The notes: generated from the sequence alone by a model not told the origin. 64,000 bases of DNA from Aeoliella straminimaris (GCF_024054565.1 NZ_JAMXLR010000092.1:496001-560000); one strand, 5' to 3'; counted from the stretch's first letter, positions 34,616-43,954 are shown. Translations and numbers: made by a program.

Positions 34616-34645
34616 TTGCCGCCGCGATCGGGCGAAGCCTATACT
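34616..34645 (+). promoter_or_regulatory. Candidate promoter for hicAB
   Basis: TTGCCG at 34616-34621 and TATACT at 34640-34645 are 18 bases apart, 51 bases upstream of the hicA ATG. The -10 box is good. A HicB operator would be expected to overlap this region but no palindrome stands out. Confidence 0.45.
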
Positions 34646-34695
34646 GTTTAGTGTTTCCCATGCTTTCCTAATTCTTTCGTTAGCTCTCCAGAACC

Positions 34696-34893
34696 ATGCC
34701 ACGGAAGATTCGAGCGCTGATCAAAGACTTGGAGCAGGCGGGGTTTGAGAATCGCGGCGGCAAAGGTAGCCACCGCAACTTCGTGCACCCGAATGTTGAA
34801 CGCCCCATCACGGTTGCAGGCAAGTTGGGCGCCGACGCCAAGCCCTACCAAGAGAAAGCCGTCAAACGGGTGATAGAGGAGTCGCAGTCATGA
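34696..34893 (+). CDS. hicA: HicA-family toxin (predicted mRNA interferase)
   Basis: 65 residues. LIKDLEQAGFENRGGKGSHRNFVHPN is the dsRBD-like HicA fold with the catalytic histidine in GSHRNF, and ITVAGKLGADAKPYQEKAVKRVIEE is the C-terminal helix seen in other HicA proteins. The toxin cleaves mRNA unless bound by HicB. The TGA stop overlaps the antitoxin ATG by four bases (ATGA at 34890-34893), which supports coupled translation. The toxin comes first, the usual order. Confidence 0.92.
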   Translation: MPRKIRALIKDLEQAGFENRGGKGSHRNFVHPNVERPITVAGKLGADAKPYQEKAVKRVIEESQS

Positions 34894-35123
34894 CTGAGAG
34901 TGATCGGTACGTCAAAATTGTCGAATGGTCCGAGGCGGACGGGTGCTACGTTGGTAGTGCTCCGGGGCTGTTCTATGGTGGTTGCCACGGGGACGACCAG
35001 CAGCAGGTGTTCGCCGAATTGTGCCAGATTGTGGACGAAACGATCGCTCTCTACCACGCCGATGGCAAACCCTTGCCACCTCCGACGGCCGGTCGCGACT
35101 TGGCTAATTCGTTGAATGCTTAG
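34890..35123 (+). CDS. hicB: HicB-family antitoxin
   Basis: 77 residues. YVKIVEWSEADGCYVGSAPGLFYGGCHGDDQQQVFAELCQIVDE is the HicB half of the RNase-H-like fold. The C-terminal DNA-binding domain found in many HicB proteins is absent, so this short form may need a partner or may only neutralise the toxin. The ATGA overlap with hicA and a promoter upstream of both make the operon clear. Confidence 0.92.
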   Translation: MTESDRYVKIVEWSEADGCYVGSAPGLFYGGCHGDDQQQVFAELCQIVDETIALYHADGKPLPPPTAGRDLANSLNA

Positions 35124-35204
35124 TAACGGTTGCTGGGAAGAAGCTATTGGCAGGCGGAGTTCTCAATCCTCGCGGAGCATGTAGAGTCATCAACAGAGCG
35201 ACCC

Positions 35205-35504
35205 ATGGCATTCATCCAAGAACCACGTCCCGAGGAAGTCGAACATCGAATCGTGTGCGATTTCGACATAGCCCAGCAGGGACGTGTCCGTGAGATCTTC
35301 TCAACCGTCGGCGACGTCAAACCGTGGCATCGGCCTTGGGTACAGCTGGCTGCACTTCGAGCTGCAAACGGGAGAGTGGAACAACTCCAGCAATGGGTCG
35401 ATCTTGGCAACCGGGACCCGCGCGACTTGCAGCTTGCGCTTGAGTTAATTGCAGGTCCGGGATGGGAACGTCCGCACGTGATTCATGGCAGCCGCAAAGA
35501 TTGA
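35205..35504 (+). CDS. Small hypothetical protein
   Basis: 99 residues from the ATG at 35205 (an ATG at 35130 would begin seven bases after hicB). The protein is soluble, with no signal peptide. It carries the phrases WHRPWVQLAALRAANGRVEQLQQWVDLGNRDPRDLQLALELIAGP, which suggest two helices. It is not recognised. It lies 81 bases after hicB and could belong to that operon, but this is inference. Confidence 0.6.
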   Translation: MAFIQEPRPEEVEHRIVCDFDIAQQGRVREIFSTVGDVKPWHRPWVQLAALRAANGRVEQLQQWVDLGNRDPRDLQLALELIAGPGWERPHVIHGSRKD

Positions 35505-35589
35505 GCGTTACTAAACTGCGCGACCTCCGCTTCCCCTCCCCGGGCCCGAGAGCCCGACCCTACCTCCGGAGGGTGCAGGTCGCTGCCAC

Positions 35590-36135
35590 CTACCGAAATC
35601 GCCCAATCGGTTCCATCCCCCGCTCTTCGCGGCGCTCCTTCACCATTTTGAAAAACTGCGTCATCGTCGCACGCATCTCAGGCGTCGATCGGTCGAGGCG
35701 GCCTTTGCCGCGTTGGGCCCGCTGCGCGCTGGTCATCTCACCGCGTGGGGGACCGCCGCCGCCATTACCGGCGCCAACGCCGCGGGGACCTCCCCTGCCC
35801 TGCCACTGGCTGCGCCGCTGCTCCATGCCGTCGATCCATTTGTCGAGTTCCGCCCGCCGCTGGGCCTCGGGCATCGACATCAGGGCGTACACCCGTTGCT
35901 GCATCTCCGCTTGGCGGGCTTGCATCATCGGCTCGAACAACTGCCGCCGCTGCGCGTCGCTGAGCGACCGCATTCGCTCGCCAAAGGCCTGCCGGTCTGC
36001 TTCGGACATCTCCTCGCGATTCTCCATCTGCTCGCGCAACGCCGCTACCTCGGCGTCTTCGCCACGAAACCACCACACTCCTAGTAGGAGCAACAGCAAC
36101 AGGGCGATCCCACCGATTACCTGTTTCCGATTCAT
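35590..36135 (-). CDS. Membrane-anchored coiled-coil protein
   Basis: 181 residues from the ATG at 36135, which has AAGGA nine bases upstream. Residues 6-22 are one hydrophobic membrane helix, followed by a helical region rich in Arg, Gln, Met and Glu (QMENREEMSEADRQAFGERM, QRRQLFEPMMQARQAEMQQR) that could be a coiled coil. A Gly-rich hinge (GAGNGGGG) and a basic C-terminal helix follow. A polar octamer lies in the hinge at 35793. The protein resembles small planctomycete membrane proteins of unknown function. Confidence 0.7.
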   Translation of the reverse strand: MNRKQVIGGIALLLLLLLGVWWFRGEDAEVAALREQMENREEMSEADRQAFGERMRSLSDAQRRQLFEPMMQARQAEMQQRVYALMSMPEAQRRAELDKWIDGMEQRRSQWQGRGGPRGVGAGNGGGGPPRGEMTSAQRAQRGKGRLDRSTPEMRATMTQFFKMVKERREERGMEPIGRFR

Positions 36136-36267
36136 GTTGCGTTTTCCTTTTGTTCAGAGCGATTTTCAATTCACCACAACGACACGACGAGCACAACGCA
36201 GCTACCCTTATCGTCGTGCTCGTCGTGCTGTTGTGGTTGATTCTTGCGGTATGCCAGGCAAGAGTGA

Positions 36268-36909
36268 CTACTGCGCGACGATCAAAGCATCGACGTGGCC
36301 GTCGAGGTACAGAAAGTTCCGCGAGCCATCGACGCCCGGGCTGCCATGGAATGATTCGAAGTCGTACACGATCCACACTTCGCCCGACCCTCGTTGATCG
36401 CCGCGGCGAGTGGTCAGCACCTGCTGGCGGGTTTTGTCTTCGAGGCGGAACGACGGGTACTCGAAGCTCAGGCCTTCGTTCTTGTAGTACGGATCGCCGT
36501 TGGCGTAAGGGTTGCCATCGGGGCGGACGTACCCGTCGTAGGCGATGCGGTCTTCGTTGTACTTGAGCGGCCCATAATCACTCGGGCAGCGGTACATCCC
36601 CTGGTTTGCTTCGCCATAGCCAGCCAGCACCTGGTAGATGGGCCAAGTCGTTTTGTCCGCCTCGTCGTACGGCGTGGACGAAGGCAGCATGGCGGCGGCC
36701 GGAAACTTTCCACGCTGGCCTTGAACATCGAGGAATTGGGTAAGCGCCAGTCCAATTTGGCGAAGGTTGCTTTTGCATTCGGTCCGGCGACTCGCCTCGC
36801 GCGCCGACTGCACGGCGGGCAGCAACAGAGCAACCAAGATCCCAATAATGGCAATGACGACCAACAGTTCCACCAAGGTGAAACCGCGGTCCGAGCGGTG
36901 AGTGCGCAC
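36268..36909 (-). CDS. DUF1559-type prepilin-like secreted protein
   Basis: 213 residues from a GTG at 36909 that has AAAGGGAT just upstream; the ORF extends further but that part is not protein-like. RGFTLVELLVVIAIIGILVALLLPAVQSARE is the class III prepilin signal: cleavage is expected after the Gly and the hydrophobic helix follows. The rest has NLRQIGLALTQF, and the end FLYLDGHVDALIV matches the DUF1559 C-terminus (FxDGHV). Such proteins are abundant in planctomycetes and likely form pseudopilus or surface fibres. No pilus genes are adjacent. Confidence 0.88.
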   Translation of the reverse strand: MRTHRSDRGFTLVELLVVIAIIGILVALLLPAVQSAREASRRTECKSNLRQIGLALTQFLDVQGQRGKFPAAAMLPSSTPYDEADKTTWPIYQVLAGYGEANQGMYRCPSDYGPLKYNEDRIAYDGYVRPDGNPYANGDPYYKNEGLSFEYPSFRLEDKTRQQVLTTRRGDQRGSGEVWIVYDFESFHGSPGVDGSRNFLYLDGHVDALIVAQ

Positions 36910-37469
36910 GGCGATCCCTTTCAGCGCATGGGTCCATCGCGACGTATTTCGAGAACACTGCAGGCCAAGGGGACTGCACCTTGCACGTCGCTGAGAGTTA
37001 GAACACCGCCGGGTCGCGAGGGTTGCGAAATATTCTCGGGGCGTTGGCGGGGATGCTAGCGGGGCGACGGGACGGGAGGAACGACGGGATTCTGGAAGCC
37101 GCCGGGGCAAGTCTCCGAAGGGGCCGCTGGGCTATCGCTCCTGCGCTAATCGACTGGCTCCCACACGGTCGCTATCGGCAGCCAAGATCGACGCTGCCGG
37201 TAGACGCTGGCTTGATGAGCCGCGCGAGCCGGATCGGGTTTGCTCGATGGGAAGTGGGTTGTTCAGGGGCGACTGGCTAGGGAGCAAATCATCGACCAGA
37301 AGCTGAGCAGGCGGAGTACGAACGCCAGGCCCTCCCCAGCTGGAAGCCTCGGCAGTTACACAATTTTCGCTACGCAATTAAGATTCAGCCCGCCAAGGGC
37401 GGAGTGACGAGAGCATCGGCGATGGCTGCGTAATCGGAAAATTCGAGATCTCCGTTGGATCTGGCCCCA
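36910..37469. other. Intergenic region upstream of the exosortase gene
   Basis: 560 bases between divergent genes. I find no coding frame of protein-like composition. The segment at about 37110-37160 (GGGGCCGCTGGGC and GGCTCCCACAC) partly resembles one at 33545-33660, which hints at a short intergenic repeat. A promoter-like -10 follows at 37495. Confidence 0.45.
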
Positions 37470-37500
37470 TTGGGAATCTTTGGCCTTTGCACCCTATAAT
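37470..37500 (+). promoter_or_regulatory. Candidate promoter of the exosortase operon
   Basis: A perfect TATAAT lies at 37495-37500. The best -35 is TTGGGA at 37470-37475 (19-base spacing), which is weak. A long leader of 127 bases to the GTG start would follow, ending in TTTTTGGGGGGA. Confidence 0.4.
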
Positions 37501-37626
37501 ATTGTAAACTCAGTCGCTTGCGTGAAGCCGCGGAGTTGACCAAACTGGAATTTGGTGAGATTTATCTGATTAGCTGCGTTGGGGGATCCTGATCGCAGCA
37601 TTAAGTTGTTTTTGGGGGGACTTCTC

Positions 37627-40600
37627 GTGACGCAGATGTCGAAGGCGGAGCATCAGCATTCCAGCAGACATTCCAATACCACACCCCAGATCGTAGCGGG
37701 GCTGTTGCTTATTATTGGCTTGTGGGCCTATTGGCCAACGCTGGTGCGAATCGTCGGCAGTTGGAATTCCGATCCTGACTACTCTCACGGCTACCTGGTC
37801 GTTCCTCTGGCCCTGTTTTTTTTATGGTTGCGCCGCCAGCAACGGCCCTCTCTGGAACTAGGATTCCATCCGGCTTGGCTAGGGCTGATCGTCGTGGCCG
37901 CTGTGCTTCGGTACATCGCTGGCCGTTTCTATCTTCCTGAAATCGATGCTTGGAGCATTCCGCTTTGGCTCGGAGGTGTCGTTGGTTGCCTGTGGGGCTG
38001 GCCCGCGCTCCGCTGGGCTTGGCCTTCGTTGGTGTTCCTGTGGTTCGCCACCCCGCTGCCGGGAACAGTCGCCCTGGCGCTGAGCAACCCGCTGCAGAGA
38101 GTGGCCGCCGAACTAAGCGGCATCGCCCTGCAAATCTGTGGTCTTCCAGCCATCGTCGAGGGCACCACGATCTTGCTGGGCGAGGAGACGCTGGAGGTCG
38201 AGAGGGCCTGTAGTGGATTGCGGATGTTCTATGGCATCACGGCGCTGGCGTTTGCGAGCATCGTTATCATGCGGCCGGGCTGGCTTAAGTCCATCGCCAT
38301 CGTGCTGGCGATTGCCCCCGTCGCGGTGCTGATGAACGTACTGCGGATCACGGTAACGGGGGTCCTGAACTATTCTTATCCCGATGCGGGGATAGACGCG
38401 ATCGTTCACGACTGGTCTGGCATACTCGTACTTCCGCTGGCGATGTTGGTGTTCCTTGGCTTGATCGTCTTGTTCGATCGTATCGGTAACAGTTGGAAAG
38501 AGGACCCCCGACGTACCGCTCCGTGGTTGATTGGCGGGGTCGTGGGCTGCATCGTGCTGGTCTTGCTGGGGACGTGGCGATATCGCGCCCAATACGATCA
38601 ATCCTTGGCGATCCTAAGCGATAAGGCCAAAGAGTATGAGGAAGCGGGTGATCTTCCTAAAGCGATTGAGTACCTCAATCGCTATACCCTGGCCCGCCCT
38701 GATGAGATCGAACAGCAAGTCAAACTTGCGGATCTGTTCTCCCAAGCGGCACAGTCCAGAGGCGAAAAACTTCGCGCTGTCGAGCTGCTCAAAACCGCTT
38801 ACCAAGTGGATCCCACCCAGCGTAAGCTGGGCCGGAAAGCATTGGACTTGGCCCTGGAAACAGAGAGTTTCGACGCGGCGTTTAGCCTTGTCGATCAGTT
38901 GCTGAAAGCGCCCAAAGATGACGCTACTGAGTTAAAGCGAAAGCGGGCCGATGTGCTCCTGGCGTATCTATACTCCTCCGCCGGCGAGAGGCAGCTCAAG
39001 TACACCTGGGACGATGTAGCTGCCGCACTGAAGGAGTCGATTGATTTGCCGGACTATCCTGTGCCACATGCAAGGGCCCTGGCGGTGATCACCCGAGAGA
39101 ACCTCACTAAGCCAGAAGCCGCAGAGCGTGAGGCCTATGCGGACGGGGTAATGAAGAAGCTTCTGGAAGACCGCGGCGAAGATACCGAAGCTTTCGTGGC
39201 GCGCTATCGCTATGGGATGGACTACGGTAACGAAGAAAACGGGTTCGATCCCGCAGCCGACCTGGAGTCGGCGTTGAAGTTCCGAGAGAACGCAACCGCC
39301 AAGGCGCGGGCACAGGCCCTGACACTGGCTGCCGGAAGGATTCGTGCGACCGATCCTGAGACCGCGAAAAAGTACTTGGAAGAAGCGGTAGGAGCAGACC
39401 CGACGGCTATTCAGGCTTACCTTGCCTGGGCGGAACTCTTGCGTGTAACGGCCGACGATCCCGAGGCGGGACTGCAGGCCGCAGTCGACATCATGCAGGA
39501 AGCGCTCGCTGCGAATGGGAACGAGCCACTACCGCTGGTATTTGGCTTAGCGGAGCTGCTGGCGGAACAGGGCCAAAAGGCGGAAGCCCAGGAAGTGCTG
39601 GAGCCAATTCGTGAGCATCTTGACGGGATTAACGACCCAGCTCTTCGCGGCTATGTCAAAATGGAGCTGGCCACGGTCGAGGCGGTTATCACTGATCTCG
39701 ACGGAAACACCGCTGTTGCCGTCGACCAGCTCAGAGCTTCCCTCAAAGGTCCCGACGCGTTCGTGGCCACAGCGAAATACCCGCAAGAGTTTAGTGCGGC
39801 TTGGCGTCGGTTGGCGGGTTGGTACTCGAAACTTGGACGCGGAATCGAAGCGGCAGATGCTTGGAAGCAGCTACTTCGAGTGTCGCCCGATTCTTCCGTT
39901 GCTCGAGTAGAGCTAGCCCGAACCGCTCTTGCGGCTGGAGATCTGGAAACAGCCAAGGCTGCAGCAAGAGAGCGGGTGACGCGGAATTCCGACTCGGGGG
40001 CAGCGTGGGTTGCCCTGGCCCGAGTTCTGTTGGCCGAGCAACTTGCCGAAGCTCCGGATCGCCGCTCCTTCGCGGCCGTCGAGTCTGCCCTCAAGAAAGC
40101 TTCAACGCTACAGCCACCCCCTGCATCGTTCCTTAGTGTCCTGGTCGATTTGCAGCGTGCACAGGGCCGCCAACAACAAGCCATTAAGGCGATCCAACAG
40201 ACGTTGGAGAAAGAACCAGCGAGTACTGGCGCCTGGAGGATGCTGGCCTCGCTGCAGCTCGAGACCGGCGAACTGGATGATGCCGCGGACTCGATTGAAC
40301 AGTTTGCGGCTCACGGTGGCGCCGCGGTCGCCGTAGCTGCCCTGCGCGCCAATTTGAGCGTTGCCAAGGGGGACAACAAACTTGCCCTGGAGCAGCTGGA
40401 GTCAAGCCGAGTTAACGCGACGGAGGATGACCGGGTCAACCTGGCGTTGCTTTCGGCGGCGCTGCACCGCCAGTTGGGCAACAACCAAGAGGCCGAAGCC
40501 GTGCTTGCCCAGGCTTACGAAGAGGCTCCGAAAGATCTCCGAGTGTTGGAGAATCTGGCTCAGCTTGCTCTTATATCGAAGCAGTGGGACAGACTTGCCA

Positions 40601-42789
40601 AGTTGGAAGGAGCGCTCAAGAAGACGGAGGGGGATGACGGTAGCCGCTGGAAGGCATTTCGAGGAATGCGATGGCTGATGTCGGGCGAGGAACTCTCCGG
40701 GCAACAGTTTAATCAGCTGGCGGAGTATGCCCGGGATGTGCAACAGGCACGCCCCCGCTCCGCCCTGGGGCCGTACCTGCTGGCGCAAGTCGCCGTCCGG
40801 CGGGGCAATCGCGAGTTGGCGACCAAAGAACTCGAGAAGGCCTGGCAATTAGGTTTGCAGGATGCCGGAAGTGCTCAGCAGATTCTGGAGTTGCTGACTG
40901 CCAGTGGAGACACCGAAGCCGTCAAGCGTTTTGCTTCCCAGTTGGGAGATCTTTCCCTCTCAAGCCCGGGCGTCTACGACCAAGTGTTGCCGTTGCTCTT
41001 GAATTCCTCTCAGCGCGACGCCGCGCTGCAGCGGGCGAAAGAATGGGCCGATCAAGGCGATGCCGGCGACCATATTCGTCTTGGCCGGGCCCTGCTTATT
41101 GATGCCAACGCCACCGACGATGCCGACGCACGTCAGGCTCGGTTGGCCGAGGCGGAAGCAGCATTCCGGAAGGCGCTGGAGCTTGCCCCGGGAGATCTGC
41201 AGCCGTGGCTCACCCTCTACGCTTTTCTGCTGGAGACGCAACAGCAAGAGAAGGCTTCCAAATTGCTCGATCGACTGCAAAGCGACTCACAGCTTGAACC
41301 ACTGCCTCGCGAATTAGCGCTCGCGCAGCTCAGCACCGTGTCAGGCCAACCATCCAAAGCAGTGCATCGTTACCTGGCCGCCTGCAAGCTGGCTAGCGAT
41401 GATTCGACGGACAACAAGTCAAAGGCTCTATCACAGGCGGCTGCCTACTTCTCCCGCTCTTCGCCCCCATTCGCGATTCGCCTGGCACGTGAAGCCAACA
41501 AAGCGAATGCTGATTCGGCAAACACTAAATTCTTGTTGGCCGGATTGCTAGGGAGCACGGGCGAGGAAGACAAGCTGGACGAAGCCATTGAAATTGTCAA
41601 AGATGCCCCCGATCAACCACCAGGCGTGGCCCAGCGGAAGCAGCGCTTAAAGGCCCAATTGCTTGGTGCGAGAGGGAACGAAGAGGAAGACGACGTGGTA
41701 CTGGCGATCCGTTCGCTGGAGCAAATCCCTCAGCCGATGGCCGCGGACCAACGAGCACTCGCCGAGTTATACGAGAAGGACGATCGTCTGGCGGATGCAT
41801 ACGATTTGTGGGATCGTCTGGCGAAGATGCGGCCCGCAAGTATTTCGGACCACATTCGCTTCCTGCAATTCTGGCAGGAGCATTACCAGGCGGAAGGACA
41901 ATTCTCAGGACGAGCCAAAGAAGTAGTGGTACAACTCGGCCGCCTGGACGGAGGACTCGTTGAGCAGTTGCGCTGGCAGTTGCGAATTAACGCTGATGAA
42001 GAGGGCGTCGTTGCCGAGGATTTAGCTGCCGAGTTGCTTCGGCGATACTGGAATAGCCCGCGGGTACAGCAAGTCCTGAGCAATCCGCAGCAAGCCGCCA
42101 GCCTGTTCGCAGGCGTGATTGGCATCTTGCTGGATGAAGAACAATGGGCCGCATTGGAAAAATTGGTGCAGCAGCCACCTACGCCGGCCATCCCGCCCGC
42201 CTTGGCGTCACGGTTGTTGGCAAATGTTCTTGTGGTTCGATCCGAGCGAACGCCGGAAGAAGTCGATCGGGCCGAGCGTCTTTTGGATGCTACCATCCAG
42301 GCGAACCCCAAAGATATCGATCTTTTGCGCGATGCAGCCGACCTGGCATCCATTGTCGGCCACAAGGATCGTGCGGAAGGTTTCTACAAGAAAGTTCTGG
42401 CAGTCCAGCCTTCCAATGCCGCGGTGAGTAACAACCTGGTCAGTCTATGGATGGAAGATCCCGACAAGATCGATGCCGCGACGGCGCAGCTGGAATCTTC
42501 GCTTCAGGAGCATCCCGATGACGCGTCGTTGCACGACACCAAAGGGCAGTTGCTGTTTCTGCAAGGGAATGCCGCTGGAGCCTTAGAGGAGATCGACGCC
42601 GCCATTCAGCTCGATCCGGCTGCTGCCACCACCTACTTGCATCGATGCTTAGTTCTTAGCGAGCTTGGTCGAAGTGAAGAAGCGGAAGAAGCCCTGCTGA
42701 CAGCGCTGGTACTGGGAATCGAAGGACAGCCGAAATTGCCAACCGACCAGCGGTGGCTAACGGAGATGCGCAAGCGTCACAAGCTATAA
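37627..42789 (+). CDS. Exosortase fused to a very long TPR-repeat region
   Basis: 1,720 residues from the GTG at 37627, which has GGGGGGA six bases upstream. Residues 1-290 are an eight-helix exosortase: Cys195 in ERACSGLRM, Arg240 in LMNVLRITVTG and His261 in AIVHDWSG are the catalytic triad of the family. A helix at about residues 298-318 is followed by about 1,400 residues of TPR-like repeats (for example YEEAGDLPKAIEYLNRYTLARP and AAGALEEIDAAIQLDPAAATTYL). Exosortases cut and transfer PEP-CTERM proteins across the membrane. A separate TPR protein, PrsT, is known at exosortase loci in other bacteria. Here both are one polypeptide. The continuous frame shows no stop or frameshift. The topology of the TPR part is unknown. 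Confidence 0.9.
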   Translation: MTQMSKAEHQHSSRHSNTTPQIVAGLLLIIGLWAYWPTLVRIVGSWNSDPDYSHGYLVVPLALFFLWLRRQQRPSLELGFHPAWLGLIVVAAVLRYIAGRFYLPEIDAWSIPLWLGGVVGCLWGWPALRWAWPSLVFLWFATPLPGTVALALSNPLQRVAAELSGIALQICGLPAIVEGTTILLGEETLEVERACSGLRMFYGITALAFASIVIMRPGWLKSIAIVLAIAPVAVLMNVLRITVTGVLNYSYPDAGIDAIVHDWSGILVLPLAMLVFLGLIVLFDRIGNSWKEDPRRTAPWLIGGVVGCIVLVLLGTWRYRAQYDQSLAILSDKAKEYEEAGDLPKAIEYLNRYTLARPDEIEQQVKLADLFSQAAQSRGEKLRAVELLKTAYQVDPTQRKLGRKALDLALETESFDAAFSLVDQLLKAPKDDATELKRKRADVLLAYLYSSAGERQLKYTWDDVAAALKESIDLPDYPVPHARALAVITRENLTKPEAAEREAYADGVMKKLLEDRGEDTEAFVARYRYGMDYGNEENGFDPAADLESALKFRENATAKARAQALTLAAGRIRATDPETAKKYLEEAVGADPTAIQAYLAWAELLRVTADDPEAGLQAAVDIMQEALAANGNEPLPLVFGLAELLAEQGQKAEAQEVLEPIREHLDGINDPALRGYVKMELATVEAVITDLDGNTAVAVDQLRASLKGPDAFVATAKYPQEFSAAWRRLAGWYSKLGRGIEAADAWKQLLRVSPDSSVARVELARTALAAGDLETAKAAARERVTRNSDSGAAWVALARVLLAEQLAEAPDRRSFAAVESALKKASTLQPPPASFLSVLVDLQRAQGRQQQAIKAIQQTLEKEPASTGAWRMLASLQLETGELDDAADSIEQFAAHGGAAVAVAALRANLSVAKGDNKLALEQLESSRVNATEDDRVNLALLSAALHRQLGNNQEAEAVLAQAYEEAPKDLRVLENLAQLALISKQWDRLAKLEGALKKTEGDDGSRWKAFRGMRWLMSGEELSGQQFNQLAEYARDVQQARPRSALGPYLLAQVAVRRGNRELATKELEKAWQLGLQDAGSAQQILELLTASGDTEAVKRFASQLGDLSLSSPGVYDQVLPLLLNSSQRDAALQRAKEWADQGDAGDHIRLGRALLIDANATDDADARQARLAEAEAAFRKALELAPGDLQPWLTLYAFLLETQQQEKASKLLDRLQSDSQLEPLPRELALAQLSTVSGQPSKAVHRYLAACKLASDDSTDNKSKALSQAAAYFSRSSPPFAIRLAREANKANADSANTKFLLAGLLGSTGEEDKLDEAIEIVKDAPDQPPGVAQRKQRLKAQLLGARGNEEEDDVVLAIRSLEQIPQPMAADQRALAELYEKDDRLADAYDLWDRLAKMRPASISDHIRFLQFWQEHYQAEGQFSGRAKEVVVQLGRLDGGLVEQLRWQLRINADEEGVVAEDLAAELLRRYWNSPRVQQVLSNPQQAASLFAGVIGILLDEEQWAALEKLVQQPPTPAIPPALASRLLANVLVVRSERTPEEVDRAERLLDATIQANPKDIDLLRDAADLASIVGHKDRAEGFYKKVLAVQPSNAAVSNNLVSLWMEDPDKIDAATAQLESSLQEHPDDASLHDTKGQLLFLQGNAAGALEEIDAAIQLDPAAATTYLHRCLVLSELGRSEEAEEALLTALVLGIEGQPKLPTDQRWLTEMRKRHKL

Positions 42790-42812
42790 CCTGAGTGAAC
42801 GGTTTGGATATC

Positions 42813-43472
42813 ATGAAATCAAATACCACTATTGTTGTGACGCTTGTGGCGATCGCGGTTCTTACCATCGCACCCGCGATATTGCATGGGCGATATGTGT
42901 CCCGCTGGGGAGACCCGGCTGAGCAGGCTGTCGCGGCGAAAGCTTTGAGTGAATTTCCCAGTCAGTTTGGTGACTGGGTGGCGGTTGCCGAAGGTGAACC
43001 GTTAAAGGAGAGTGTGGAGCACGAATTAGGTCTAAGAGGCTACGTTAACCGCGTATATCAAAATCGCGCTACCAGTAAAGAAGTGTCCATTCTGCTCATG
43101 GTCGGCGAAGCCGGACCGCTTGTCAGGCATCCCCCGGAGATTTGTTATGGCAGCGTGGCAAATAGGATCTTGGCCTCGAAGGAAGTGAAGGTGCCCTCGG
43201 CAACCGGGCCTGAGAACCAGTTTCGACTGTTGGACCTGGCTTCCAACAGCAAGCTTATCCCGCCGTTTACCGTGGCCTATGCCTGGTCGAGCGGTGGCCC
43301 GTGGAGTGTGCCTGCATGGCCGCGTGTGGCCTTCGGTGGAGAGCCCGTGCTGTACAAGGTTCAGATCCAGTTGGTGCAGTCGGAACTCGACGGCGGAGAC
43401 CCGGACGAGGTGCTCGAAGAGTTCGCCAGTGCATTTGACCGATTTGTCGCATCAGCGAGCCCCAGCGAGTGA
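42813..43472 (+). CDS. EpsI-like exosortase-associated protein
   Basis: 219 residues from the ATG at 42813 (a GTG at 42795 is an alternative). The N-terminal helix (about residues 6-24) anchors it. The core RHPPEICYGSVA matches the family phrase HxPEVCYxxxG of EpsI/DUF3485, with Cys111 present. PFTVAYAWSSGGPWSVPAW and RVAFGGEPVLYKVQI follow. EpsI proteins occur beside exosortases and are thought to be secreted proteins involved in exopolysaccharide assembly. It starts 23 bases after the exosortase, so the two are very likely cotranscribed. Confidence 0.84.
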   Translation: MKSNTTIVVTLVAIAVLTIAPAILHGRYVSRWGDPAEQAVAAKALSEFPSQFGDWVAVAEGEPLKESVEHELGLRGYVNRVYQNRATSKEVSILLMVGEAGPLVRHPPEICYGSVANRILASKEVKVPSATGPENQFRLLDLASNSKLIPPFTVAYAWSSGGPWSVPAWPRVAFGGEPVLYKVQIQLVQSELDGGDPDEVLEEFASAFDRFVASASPSE

Positions 43473-43525
43473 ATCGATCCCGTTCGTCGGGAGCGATACC
43501 ACTGTACTTGGCTTATAGCGAGACA

Positions 43526-43954
43526 TTACCGCCGACTAACCGTCCGCGGCTGTGGCCACTGCCCATAGAAATGCGACCGTTGATTGAACTGGTTTCGCGT
43601 TCCGAAGTTGTAGAACCACGCTCCCTTGCCGGTTGCCCCAACTTCAATCTGGTTGAACTCTTCTTGGGTACGCTCGATTTCCAGCGATTGCTTTCGCAAT
43701 GTCAGTGCAGACTGTTGATTGATTTGCTGCTGACGCTCCAACGGTCGCACGAAGGCAAAGTAGTTGGGGATGGCGCTATTGTTGTTTCGGAGCAAGCCCA
43801 GGTAGGGGCTCAGGGTGGGCCTCGACGGGGTATAGCGAGGGATATTCTGGGCTGAGCAGTTGGCGCTCAGAAACAGGGCCAACCCCACCATGGCAATCTT
43901 GCCGGCAAGGCGGCTCGTAGCAAAGGTTGCTTGCATGTGCTGGACGTGGAGCAT
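43526..43954 (-). CDS. Secreted planctomycete-type hypothetical protein
   Basis: 142 residues from the ATG at 43954, chosen because GAGG lies upstream; an ATG at 43993 is an alternative. A signal peptide (LAGKIAMVGLALFLSANCSAQ, to about residue 36) is followed by YTPSRPTLSPYLGLLRNNNSAIPNYFAFVRP, a word pattern I have seen in planctomycete secreted proteins. A Gln-rich segment and VGATGKGAWFYNFGTRNQF follow. No enzyme motifs. It is convergent to the EpsI-like gene, which suggests it is not part of that operon. Confidence 0.7.
   Translation of the reverse strand: MLHVQHMQATFATSRLAGKIAMVGLALFLSANCSAQNIPRYTPSRPTLSPYLGLLRNNNSAIPNYFAFVRPLERQQQINQQSALTLRKQSLEIERTQEEFNQIEVGATGKGAWFYNFGTRNQFNQRSHFYGQWPQPRTVSRR

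Noticed and set aside
36586..36870. Long antisense frames over the DUF1559 gene
   Set aside because: The DUF1559 frame has the prepilin signal and the C-terminal motif; the opposite frames have no features.
37480..37492. A possible sigma-54 promoter (TGGCC followed by TTGC)
   Set aside because: The distance between the GG and GC elements is 5, not 10 bases.
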